Positions 45,360 to 54,765 of a stretch of 64,000 nt of DNA are shown in pieces; the stretch's first letter is position 1; every line of letters begins with the position of its first letter. A program made the position numbers and the translations under genes. The notes under the pieces were generated by a model that saw only the letters and a program-made list of their open reading frames with translations, did not search any database and was not told where the DNA came from. The stretch comes from Lichtheimia corymbifera B2541 (taxonomy: Eukaryota > Mucoromycota > Mucoromycetes > Mucorales > Lichtheimiaceae): assembly GCA_000697475.1 (NCBI GenBank), contig JNEU01000851.1, forward strand, positions 1 to 64,000, read 5' to 3'.

Positions 45360-45537
45360 GAACCTTATCTGATCCTACATAACACAACTATCCTTTAATT
45401 AGAGTTGTTCCATAGATCTGAGGGGTAACAAAACCTTTTCATTAAAAGACTCACTCTTTTTGTTTCAATCAATCAATCATTTTATTACACTGAAATGAGA
45501 AAAAAAATTATGGCTGGTCTCTCTCTCTCTCTCTTTC

Positions 45538-48331
45538 ATGTTTCGAAAATGTCAACGATGGCAGCAGGCTCGATATCTTTTTGGTCACCGAGGTTTCCAT
45601 TTATCTCCCATTCTTGCCAAACGTGTCACTCGTGGCTCTATACACGATGTCTTTGATCACTCGTCTTCGTCACTACGACAACCATTGCCACGGTCATTGT
45701 TGCCCGATTCCACCAAACAACAACCCATTTCCCTTGAACCACGATTAGCATGCACTGGATCAGTTGTCCTTGATGCCGTTCGAGAATATACAAGCAAATA
45801 TCCAGACTGTGTATTGTTAATGCAAGTAGGCGACTTTTATGAAGTAAGTAGTGGGAGTGGGAGTATATACATTCATTATGCTAAAGGGATGATTACTACT
45901 ACTAGCTCTATGAAGCACATGCATCACAATATGCATCGCAACTGGATTTAAAGTTGACACGCAAGGAGATGACGAGTGGTGTCATTGTGGATTTTGCTGG
46001 ATTTCCATCACGTGCCTTGGATCGGTACCTGGATATGCTTGTCAATCAACTCGGATGTCGAGTAGCCTTATGCGAACAATGGATCAAGGAAGGAGAGAGT
46101 ACGATACGACGTCGCATCACACGCATCATTACACCAGGCACTGTTATTGAAGAACGTTTTCTTGATGCACACAGCAACAATTATTTATTGGCAGTGGCAC
46201 CCCCTGGACCTCATGGCTCCATTCTTGGATTAGCATGGATCGATGTATCAGTAGGCGAGTTCAATTTGCAATCATCTCGGTTGGATCTCTTTAAAGACGA
46301 CATTGCCAGAATTCGGCCACGTGAAGTCATCATTCCAGAATCACTCTTACAACACCAGTCAGTGATGCAAACATTGGCAGCTGATCCAAGCATAGCCATC
46401 ACACCACGTCCTGATTCTGTATTCGATGGAAGCGAAGGTCAACGTTACTTGAACAACATGTTTGCCACAACACTCGAGGCCAAATTCTCTGCAGCTGAAT
46501 GTGGTGCCAGCTTGGCTTTATTGAGATACATTGATGAGACGCATGTGGATACCAAACCACGCCTTTTACCACCACAACGTGTCAACATGGATGATACATT
46601 GCAAATCGATAGTGCAGCCGTGGCATCACTCGAGCTTGTAAAGACATTACGAGAAGGAAAACGGACCCATAGTCTTCTTGGCACCATGGACCATACAGTG
46701 ACAAGTGCTGGCTCAAGATTACTAGCACGATGGCTGGCAGCACCCTTGACATCACTAAAAGGCATCACCAGACGACAGGATGTGGTTGAATTCTTTGTAC
46801 AACAACGCCATATTTTGGAACAAGTGCGTTATGTATTGGAGCAAAGTGCTGATGCCCAGCGTGCTTTGCAACGACTTGCCTTGGGACGTGGACAACATAT
46901 GGATTTGATGCAAATATGGGCGACATTGACAGCTGTCAAGGAGGCTCGGTCATGGTTACTCACTACTACAACCGCCAACAACAATGACGCCATTCAATCT
47001 CTTATTACTGATTTGGATCCACATGACTCTTTGGCATCCACCATTGATGCAGCTTTTGATCATGACAAGATAGCATCATGTGAGACACGAGGATTTGATT
47101 TTGGTTATGTGCGGCCCCATTTCGATCCAGAGCTATTGAAGCTTCACAATGACCTTGAACGACTGAATCAAAAACGTGAACAATTGGACCAAAAGCTGAA
47201 AAGTGTGGCGGGACGATCCGTATCATTGCTGGTCAACGCTATTTACAGTCATATTGTTGAAGTCAATGCATCCCAAGCATCCAAGCTCCTGGTCCATTGC
47301 CCAGACGCAACCCTTGTCAATCAAACCAAGAACAAACATCGATACCAAGTAGACGAATGGACAACGTTATCGGTTCAATTACAAAACACACATGCACGTA
47401 TCATTGAGCTTGAAAGCCAAGTATGGGATTCCGTGGTGGCCAAAGTGCTTGATCAAGCGGACTCGATTGTTGCTACAGCTGGTACGCTTGCCAAATTGGA
47501 TGTGTTGTGTTCGTTTGCATGGATGGCACGTCAGTATCGTCACGTGAGACCTTTGATGACAGCCGATGGAACGCATGATATGCATATTGTGGGAGGTCGA
47601 CATCCCGTAGTGGAAGCGCATTTGGCTTTGGGAGGCAAGACCTTTATCAAGAACGACTGTCACCTCAATGATGAGAATACAGCTTGGTTGTTGACAGGTC
47701 CCAACATGGGTGGCAAGAGTACATTTTTGCGACAGAATGCCATTATCCTTTTATTGGCTCATATGGGCGCCTTTGTTCCAGCGCGTGAAGCACGCATTGC
47801 TATTGCCGATCGGATCTTTAGTCGAGTGGGTGCTGCTGATAATCTTGCGGAGGATCAATCGACTTTTATGGTGGAGATGAGTGAAACAGCGACCATCCTA
47901 AAGCATGCTACAGCCCAATCTTTTGTTATCATGGACGAAGTCGGTCGTGGGACATCAACTGCAGATGGACGTGCATTGGCATTCGCTATCCTTGCTTATC
48001 TACATGATCATATTCAATGTCGTACCCTTTTTGCGACTCACTATCACGAGCTTGCGGATCACATCATTGCTGCTAAACCAAAGGATGCTTTTCAACGTGT
48101 GGAATGTTATAAGACGGAACTTCGCCAAGATGAATCAGGCCGTTTCTCGTTTCTCCATCGGGTCTCACCAGGTGTATGCCGTCAATCACACGGTCTCAAA
48201 GTGGCACAGCTTGCAGGTAAATTATATTACATACCATATATGCACACCTACTTATACATCATTTATAAGGCATACCTTCCCAAGTCATTCGTACAGCAGA
48301 GTCGGTGCGAGATGAGCTCCAATTACTTTGA
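45538..48331 (+). CDS. MSH1: Mitochondrial MutS homologue Msh1
   Basis: Exons 45538-45843, 45906-48216 and 48270-48331; 892 residues. It starts MFRKCQRWQQARYLFGHRGF, an Arg-rich presequence, so mitochondrial Msh1 rather than nuclear Msh2-6. The mismatch-binding N-domain has LLMQVGDFYELYEAHA (with the Phe-x-Glu-like motif region). The ATPase has GPNMGGKSTFLRQ (Walker A, about residue 700), FMVEMSETATIL, FVIMDEVGRGTSTADG (Walker B) and ATHYHEL. The last exon gives LAGIPSQVIRTAE, the usual end of MutS proteins; this fixes the acceptor at 48269 rather than the AG at 48284. Repairs mitochondrial DNA. Converges on the CSL gene with about 150 bases between. Confidence 0.95.
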
Positions 48332-48480
48332 GAATCACTGAATTTTTTTTTACTGTATACTACTACTGCTACGTACTGCTTCTATAATACAACAACTGCT
48401 TATATATATATATATACGGGATTGAATGATGATGAGGATGATGACTACATGTGGAATATACAAAAAGATGGGGGCTATTT

Positions 48481-50409
48481 TTAAATGGTATAATGCCTTC
48501 CAGTGCCATAGACGATGCCTTCGTTGTCTTGTCGCATGAGTAAAATGGGCAACTTGTATGTATCGCCATTCTCAACAACGAGCGACTGACTTGCCAACAA
48601 GGCGCTTGTGGGAGGAAGACGACATGTACGTGCGCCAGGCTTGGTTTCAATAATAGGACATTGCACGTCACCTAGCCAAATAGTCAAGTCGTCATGCAAA
48701 TTTGTGCCTGTGAGGATGATTTGATCGTTTTGTGTTTCGACATGGGTGATTTCAGGAAAAGGAGATGCTACCACGGCACCAGAGGGTGCTGATGATGGTT
48801 TCCAAAAGGAATAGGTGGCAAATTCAGTCCCCACAATCGTCCAAATTGCTTGATCATCGTTCACTGTGGCTGTAGCAGCAGTCATGACGGTATCATTGAT
48901 GCACGTGAGATAATGGGCCGGTCGGTCTACCAATTCAAGGGTGATGCGATGAAGCTGTGATACAGGCTCATTATCTTCAATCGGTGTAAATGGCGACGAT
49001 GATGATGATGACCGACGTTGCTGTTGTTTTCGCTTGATGATCATCACAGGGCTCAATAAACCGGTGCGTACACATTGCAAGACAACACGTTGGTTATAAC
49101 GCAATACACCACCAGTGACATGATTATCCACAATCCAGATCAAAAATGGATCCCACGTGCTGGGTCGTGCATTGAATGCAAGTTCACTGGTAGATTTCTC
49201 CAAGTTGACACCAAGATAGCGTGTTGATACCGTTTGTGAATGGATACGATTGAATAAAGCAATGGTTGAGCCATGTTGAACATAAACTAATAAAGAAAAA
49301 AATAATATTAGGAGACCAAGGTGTAAGCCACACACATGCATCTTCTTACGTTCTGGATGTTTGGCACTGTTTTGTTTCTTTTTACTTGGCTTGCTAATGA
49401 CCTTGATAGGTTTGCTTACAAAGGTACCAAAGTTAGGAATGTCGACAGAAACCTTGATTTGTTTCCGGCGTTCGGCAATATGTAATTGTTTGGAGACGCA
49501 TTTAAGACATCGATCTTGTTCGGGATAGAATGTTTCATGTCGTACGGGGCCAGCTTCATCCGCTGTGGTGATACGGCAGGAGGCGGTGGAGGGGGGTGGA
49601 TATTGATGATGATGTTGATGGTGACCGCCAAACACTAAAATGGTGGGTGGAGGCGAGAGATATCTAAAGGGACCCAATCAGGAGCCTGGGATTTTTCTCA
49701 CGGATCATCAGCATATCTCTTACCGCTTCTCGGTCCCGTAACTCTTTTGTGCAACACGGCCACTCATGATGATGACCGTGTATTCTTCTCCTCGGTTTCG
49801 AATTAACATCTCGGGATGGCTTGTCGTAAATGACGACGATAATGATACGGTCGGACCCGGCAATGACATGTGTTGTTCTTGCTCTTGTAGTACTCCTGTA
49901 GTAGCAGCGTCGTCATCATCATCTTCATGATGGAAAAAAGATGCCCATGTGTCATTTTCTTGAGAAGAGGGTGGAAGAACTGAACTTGGTAGTTCCATGA
50001 GATCGCTACTTGATAATGAGGGTGATGAATGGTAACCTAGTGATGTTGCTTCGGTTTCCGTTTCCCCGCCATCACCCGTGATGTAGGTCAATGATGATGA
50101 TGATTCTTCAAAGATCGATGATGCGGACAATGATGGTGGCGGCAACATTGTAAGGCCGTCAATCAATACTTGTTGAAGCGTAGTGTCATTGATGGTTGTT
50201 GTTGTTGTTGTTGCCGTATCAGGATAAAATTTGTCATCCAACATCATATCATCAAACATGCCATGATTGCTAAGCATCAGGTTCATATTGTCGACATCCA
50301 ACGCCATGCTTTGCAGTAAGTCATCATTGTATGGCTTGTCTTGACATGCTTCATCACCATGAATGTTATATTGCAAGGGGCCAAGGATTTCTTCAATCAA
50401 TGAATTCAT
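48481..50409 (-). CDS. CSL-family transcription factor (RBP-J/CBF type)
   Basis: Exons 49724-50409, 49350-49663 and 48481-49286; 601 residues, start MNSLIEEILG. CSL proteins bind GTGGGAA-type sites through a Rel-like domain and a beta-trefoil. The DNA-contact motif RVAQKSYGTEKRYLSPPPTI falls across the first junction. Further family signatures are CVSKQLHIAERRKQIKVSV, STIALFNRIHSQTVSTRYL (beta-trefoil) and a C-terminal Ig-like (TIG) region with WLGDVQCP. Residues 1-215 are acidic, Ser/Thr-rich and probably disordered. Metazoan CSL mediates Notch signalling; fungi lack Notch, and the fission yeast homologues Cbf11/Cbf12 control cell cycle, adhesion and lipid genes. Poly-His and poly-Ser inserts (HHQHHHQ; SSSSSS) expand the loops. 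Confidence 0.93.
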
Positions 50410-50752
50410 GGTAACAAGAGAGTGGGGTTGGAAGAAAAAAAAAAAGAGACACAAGAAGGATAAACAGCTTGGCAGGCGCAGGTTAAATGATGTTGCATCA
50501 TGTAACACAAAAAGCGGATCCATTTGATAAACGTGGGGTAAAAGGCATCAAGCACTAGATTGTTCTTTTTTGGGTACAGTGGACTTTTTTTATATGCATG
50601 TGCGTGTGTGTGTTGTGTATCAGGATTCAACTAGGTAAAAGGAAACTACATCATCAAAGATCCCGATCCCACCCCTCCCTTCGCTCCTTGATATTGGTTA
50701 CTGGAACTACGATCCCGTTTATTGTACCCAAGACATAGTAAGCAATCATCCT

Positions 50753-51576
50753 CTATGCAAACTACAAAATGAAACATGTTAATATCCCTATTCACCACCA
50801 CCCTATGATAGAGAGAGAATCATCATACCTGAGCCAAGTAGCTTTCTGCAACGGTTCTAGCGCGAGTATTCACGCTCAATTTCATCTCTGAGATTTCCTT
50901 ATCGACCTCTTCCATGAAATGCACGATAAAGTCGACGAGCTTGTGCTTGTACATTTGTTCAGTGTGTGTGTTGGTGATCAAGAAGGAAATATCATAGCCC
51001 TAGTAAGTAGCCCCAATGAGAATAAACACGCTAATGACCTTTTCCCTCCTCCTCCTTTCATACCTCGACTGGCTTTCGGCGCAAAATGACAAAGCTTTCA
51101 GCACGCATCATCAAGAAACGGGCAAATTTGTGACACAGGATACGTTCCAAATCATCAGCCTGCTTGACCTTGATGCTGATACGAACGGAATTCACGGATG
51201 GCTCAATAAACACCTTTTCATTTTCGTTTCGACTGATGGTAAGAGGGTTCAGCAAGACCTCCTTGGATTTCCTATCGTGATATCAGCTATATTGAATACC
51301 ACACGAACACGAGAAATACTATACCCAGATTCAACTTCGGGAGTGTTATGTCGTTCTGCAATCTCAGATGAAAAGTTATCGAGACACAATGCTGCTGTCA
51401 ATGAGGATCGGACGGCGGTGAGATATGGACGTAGCGTATTCGACTATGTGAAGGACCGTGTTGTAATACAGATGGAGCAAAAAAGATGACCGATAGTTTG
51501 AAAAGAGAATGTTGAGCATTGGACCATTGAGTGAATTGGAAAGAGAGAGAAAGAGTTGGGTGTATCGACATACCAT
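50753..51576 (-). CDS. ARPC4: Arp2/3 complex subunit 4 (ARPC4, p20)
   Basis: Exons 51574-51576 (ATG only), 51325-51443, 51064-51271, 50829-50999 and 50753-50761 (nine bases); 169 residues, essentially the family length of 168. The joined protein begins [20 protein letters not shown] and contains [50 protein letters not shown] and [20 protein letters not shown], all diagnostic. ARPC4 forms the core of the actin-nucleating complex with ARPC2. A first exon consisting solely of the start codon (ATG|GTATGT) and a last exon of three codons (TTT GCA TAG) are required by the frame. Confidence 0.95.
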
Positions 51577-52109
51577 GTTGCTTTTTAGTTTTGGGGGGAG
51601 ATGGGTTGTCCAAGACTAACGTGCACGACGACGACTTGAGAAAGCGGACCATTACAATTGTCCAAGCAAACTCGCTGAGTTCACAAAGTAGCAGCTTCCC
51701 GCGTAAACGCGAATGAAATGATCGATTGGATGGGATGTTCCCCAACCCCTTGACAACAACCACCCCCTCTCTTTTTGAGCATGCTACGCAACTCTTTGAT
51801 GATGATACAACATTGGTTCATATTACATGCTTTGCTTGTTTTATTCTCGACATGACGGGAATTTTTGCAAACTGGTCTCTTTCTTGGAATGAGAACTTTC
51901 TTTTACAACATTGACACATTTTTCTGCTGTCAAATCCTTTTTAAAAGACGTCCATGGCTGGTTCGTAAAGAAATTCCCTTTGACTCGCATTCTCGGTCAT
52001 TCACTGGTTTAAATACTACGAGCTGCATTGACATCTTCCCGAATATCACAACACTACTACTGTCCTTCACTCTCTTTTTTCTACCACCACCACTACTACT
52101 ACTATCATC
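51577..52109. other. Divergent promoter region
   Basis: 530 bases between the divergent starts of ARPC4 and the secreted repeat protein. A TTTAAATA-like box (about 52008-52014) lies about 95 bases before the start at 52,110. A CCACCACCACTACTACTACT tract (about 52083-52102) directly precedes the start codon. No coding exon was recognised. Confidence 0.4.
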
Positions 52110-53117
52110 ATGCGTTTCACTTTGACTGCCGTTGCCACTGTTGCATTGGCTTCTTGGGCTTCTGCTCAACCCATGGATCTTTACCCTGCTTCTGTTAGTG
52201 CTGTGCGCCAATCCGCTTCAGCTGCATCAGCATCATCCATGTTCCATCAAGCATCAGCATCCGCTTCAGCCATGCACTCCAATGATAAGCGTGGCATTGT
52301 TGATTTCTTTGGTAACCTCTTCAATCCCGAACCTGAAAGCGTAGCAGCAAGCTCTGCTGCGCCATCTGTCCAATCTTCTGCTGCTGCTGCTCAATCCTCA
52401 GCTGCTCCTTCTATGTACAAGATGCCAAAGTCTGCCTCAGTTGCTTCCGTTAGCGTTGCTGCACCATCATCTGCAGCATCCGCTTCTTTTGAAAAGCGTC
52501 AGGCACCCTCTTCAGCTTCAGCTTCAGTTTCTGCTGCTGCTTCATCTGCTGCTGCTTCATCCTCAGCTCTTTACAAGCGTCAAGAATCCGCTTCTGCTTC
52601 AGCTTCTGTTGCTGCCTCATCTGCTGCTGCTTCCTCTTCAGCTCTTTACAAGCGTCAAGCATCTGCTTCAGCTGCTTCTGCTAGCTCAATGGCTGCACCA
52701 TCCTCTGCTGCTGCTTCATCCTCAGCTCTTTACAAGCGTCAAGAATCAGCTTCCGCTGCTTCCGCTAGCTCAATGGCTGCACCATCCTCTGCTGCTGCTT
52801 CCTCTTCAGCCCTTTACAAGCGTCAAGAATCCGCTTCGGCTTCAGCTTCTGCTGCTGCCTCATCTGCTGCTGCACCATCCTCTGCTGCTGCTTCCTCTTC
52901 AGCTCTTTACAAGCGTCAAGAATCTGCCTCAGCTGCTTCCGCTAGCTCAATGGCTGCACCATCCTCTGCTGCTGCTTCATCTTCAGCTCTTTACAAGCGT
53001 GCAGCATCTGCTAGCTCTGTTGCTGCACCTGCCTCTTCTTCAGCAGCTTTCAAGGTTCATGCATCTGGCAGCTCAATGGCCCGTGCTTCCGCATCCGTTG
53101 CTCACAACAACTATTAA
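52110..53117 (+). CDS. Secreted Ala/Ser repeat precursor with Kex2-type sites
   Basis: 335 residues, one exon. Residues 1-19 (MRFTLTAVATVALASWASA) are a clear signal peptide. The mature chain is almost only Ala and Ser, broken by Lys-Arg pairs at residues 60, 129, 156, 181, 209, 237, 268 and 296. The last six intervals are 25-31 residues long. Each unit between the second and eighth site begins with Gln (QAPSS, QESAS, QASAS) and ends SSSALYKR. This is the layout of precursors cut by Kex2 in the Golgi, such as Ustilago Rep1 and the KEP class of fungal repeat proteins. After the first site comes a distinct non-repetitive segment, GIVDFFGNLFNPEPE. No GPI signal or Cys. Products could be surface-active fibrils or signalling peptides; function is inference. 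Confidence 0.85.
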   Translation: MRFTLTAVATVALASWASAQPMDLYPASVSAVRQSASAASASSMFHQASASASAMHSNDKRGIVDFFGNLFNPEPESVAASSAAPSVQSSAAAAQSSAAPSMYKMPKSASVASVSVAAPSSAASASFEKRQAPSSASASVSAAASSAAASSSALYKRQESASASASVAASSAAASSSALYKRQASASAASASSMAAPSSAAASSSALYKRQESASAASASSMAAPSSAAASSSALYKRQESASASASAAASSAAAPSSAAASSSALYKRQESASAASASSMAAPSSAAASSSALYKRAASASSVAAPASSSAAFKVHASGSSMARASASVAHNNY

Positions 53118-53300
53118 AGAAGACTGCCATACCCACTCTCTTCTATTAATTAAAACATAGCTTTTTCTTTTTCTTACATAGCAATATCATTGCCATGCCT
53201 TTTTCTTTTACACATTGCACCTTTTAAAAATTCTTTCACAACACACACACTTTCACACAACTTTGTATATTTCGCAACGTAAAGCTTTCTTGATCTTCTT

Positions 53301-54155
53301 TCATTTAGCGTCAAAGTTTGTTTCAATAAAATTCGTATCAGGATATCTAATCTATCAATGTGAGATGACGATCACAATGGCCGTGCATATAAAGCATATA
53401 CGGAACTTACGTGTTGAATCAGTGGATCAATATGAAAAGGAGTCGTGTCATCATAAAGCCGACAATACACAATTTCTTTGTCTGGATTGATAATGAAAAT
53501 GGCCCTGAGAATGATTTTAGTTGCATGGCTCAATCATGCCATTGGGTAGCCTTTTTACCTTTTAGAGCATCCATGTTCTTTGTCCAAGGTGCCGAGATGG
53601 TTACAAAACAATCGTACATTGTCTGAGACTGTATACATCCCATGATGAGTTTGGTTTCAAAAACAATGATCCACGCACTTACCGAGGGGAAATCCAAGGG
53701 GTTGTGGTAATAATCGCGCAAAGGCACGATGGGTCATGGTGGTATCTGTGGATAATGCAAGTGGCACAGCCTCAAGAGCAAGGAATTGTGCTGCATAATT
53801 TCTTATCGATCATGTTGGCGTCATATATATCAACTCTTCACATTTTACGCGCTTACTGGATATCAGTTATGTCTTGGATCGCTTGTGGTGTACTAATAAA
53901 GTAATGCGTCAGCGAAGGAGTTGGAGCATGTTGTCGTTGTGTTACATACAAGTCGTTTCTATAACAAAACAACACAAGGTGCCTTGCATGATTAAGCAGT
54001 TTGGATATACTCAAGTCGGTAAAGCTGTCGTTGTGTTGCATATAGCTCTTGAGGGTCATGTCATGGATTGTATTTTTGGTGATCAGTCGTCGTCGTATTG
54101 GTTCGGGTTCATCGACATCTTCTCGAAGACGTTTGTTGCATGTAGCAAAGAGCAT
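53301..54155 (-). CDS. Divergent peroxiredoxin-fold protein
   Basis: Exons 53857-54155, 53683-53801, 53559-53628, 53411-53504 and 53301-53351; 210 residues, start MLFATCNKRL. From residue about 35 the chain follows the AhpC/PrxQ (Dot5-like) order: a strand ARHLVLFCYRND where enzymes have VVxFFYPxDFTxxC, a middle FARLLPQPLGFPLVSDNVRL matching FPLLSD, then GTLDKEHGCSKRAIFIINPD matching the G-x-x-x-RGxFIIDPxG strand. In my alignment the peroxidatic cysteine position is Gln (VTQRQH), so it may be catalytically dead or use another residue. The N-terminus has a basic RR/KR cluster (REDVDEPEPIRRR), as in nuclear Dot5. All junctions are in frame; the last exon is the least certain. Confidence 0.65.
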
Positions 54156-54765
54156 GTTTTTGTAATGGATGGATGCGGATATGGGGTTTGTGGGTAAAAA
54201 AAAGGGAAAGAAAGAGAGAGGGTGAAAAAAGAAACAAAAGCGGCCTAGCCATGTTTTTTTTTTCTCATGCATAACGCTCTTTTTTTCTTGGGATGCATAC
54301 GACCTTCTCACACACTCTCTCTCACACACAGCCCACATCACTCCTACCGCTCTTGTTTTTTCGCACGGACCCATTTCTATTTACCATTACCTTCAGTGTG
54401 TTCCATCATCCGTGTGCATTGTTGGTTTGCGGTGTTTGCCCATTTTGGATAGAAATCCCGATTGATTTTTTTCAGCCACTTGACAAAGCTTCCAGCTTTC
54501 CGTGCATTAAATACTCCCACTCATTCAAGGTGGTGAAAGGTCTCATTCACGTCGTGCGATGTATCACAATAACTTTATATTCGCGATCACCATGCACATC
54601 AAAGCATTACGTGTACGTAATCATAAAAGCCTCACTTTCTAATCACCACAAGCAGCCAGCAATTGCATTGAATGATATAATTACTCTCGACAAGGTAATG
54701 TATTCTAATGATGTGGATGCCATTTACTATATTAACTATTACAGTTCTAATTACAGTACTTGGAA
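54156..54765. other. Intergenic region
   Basis: 610 bases upstream of the peroxiredoxin-like gene and downstream of AVL9. It contains CACTCTCT-type and T-rich tracts (about 54250-54330) and no recognised coding exon. Confidence 0.4.

Noticed and set aside
48270..48331. Msh1 last exon starting at 48285
   Set aside because: The AG at 48284 gives an in-frame end too, but the acceptor at 48269 restores the LAGIPxxVI motif conserved in MutS proteins.
52441..53160. 239-residue Leu/His-rich frame overlapping the Ala/Ser protein
   Set aside because: It is the +1 frame of the GCT/TCA-rich repeats; the frame with signal peptide and Lys-Arg sites is the plausible one.
53215..53490. 91-residue plus-strand ORF downstream of the Ala/Ser protein
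   Set aside because: It starts without a good ATG context and overlaps minus-strand exons that read as a peroxiredoxin fold.
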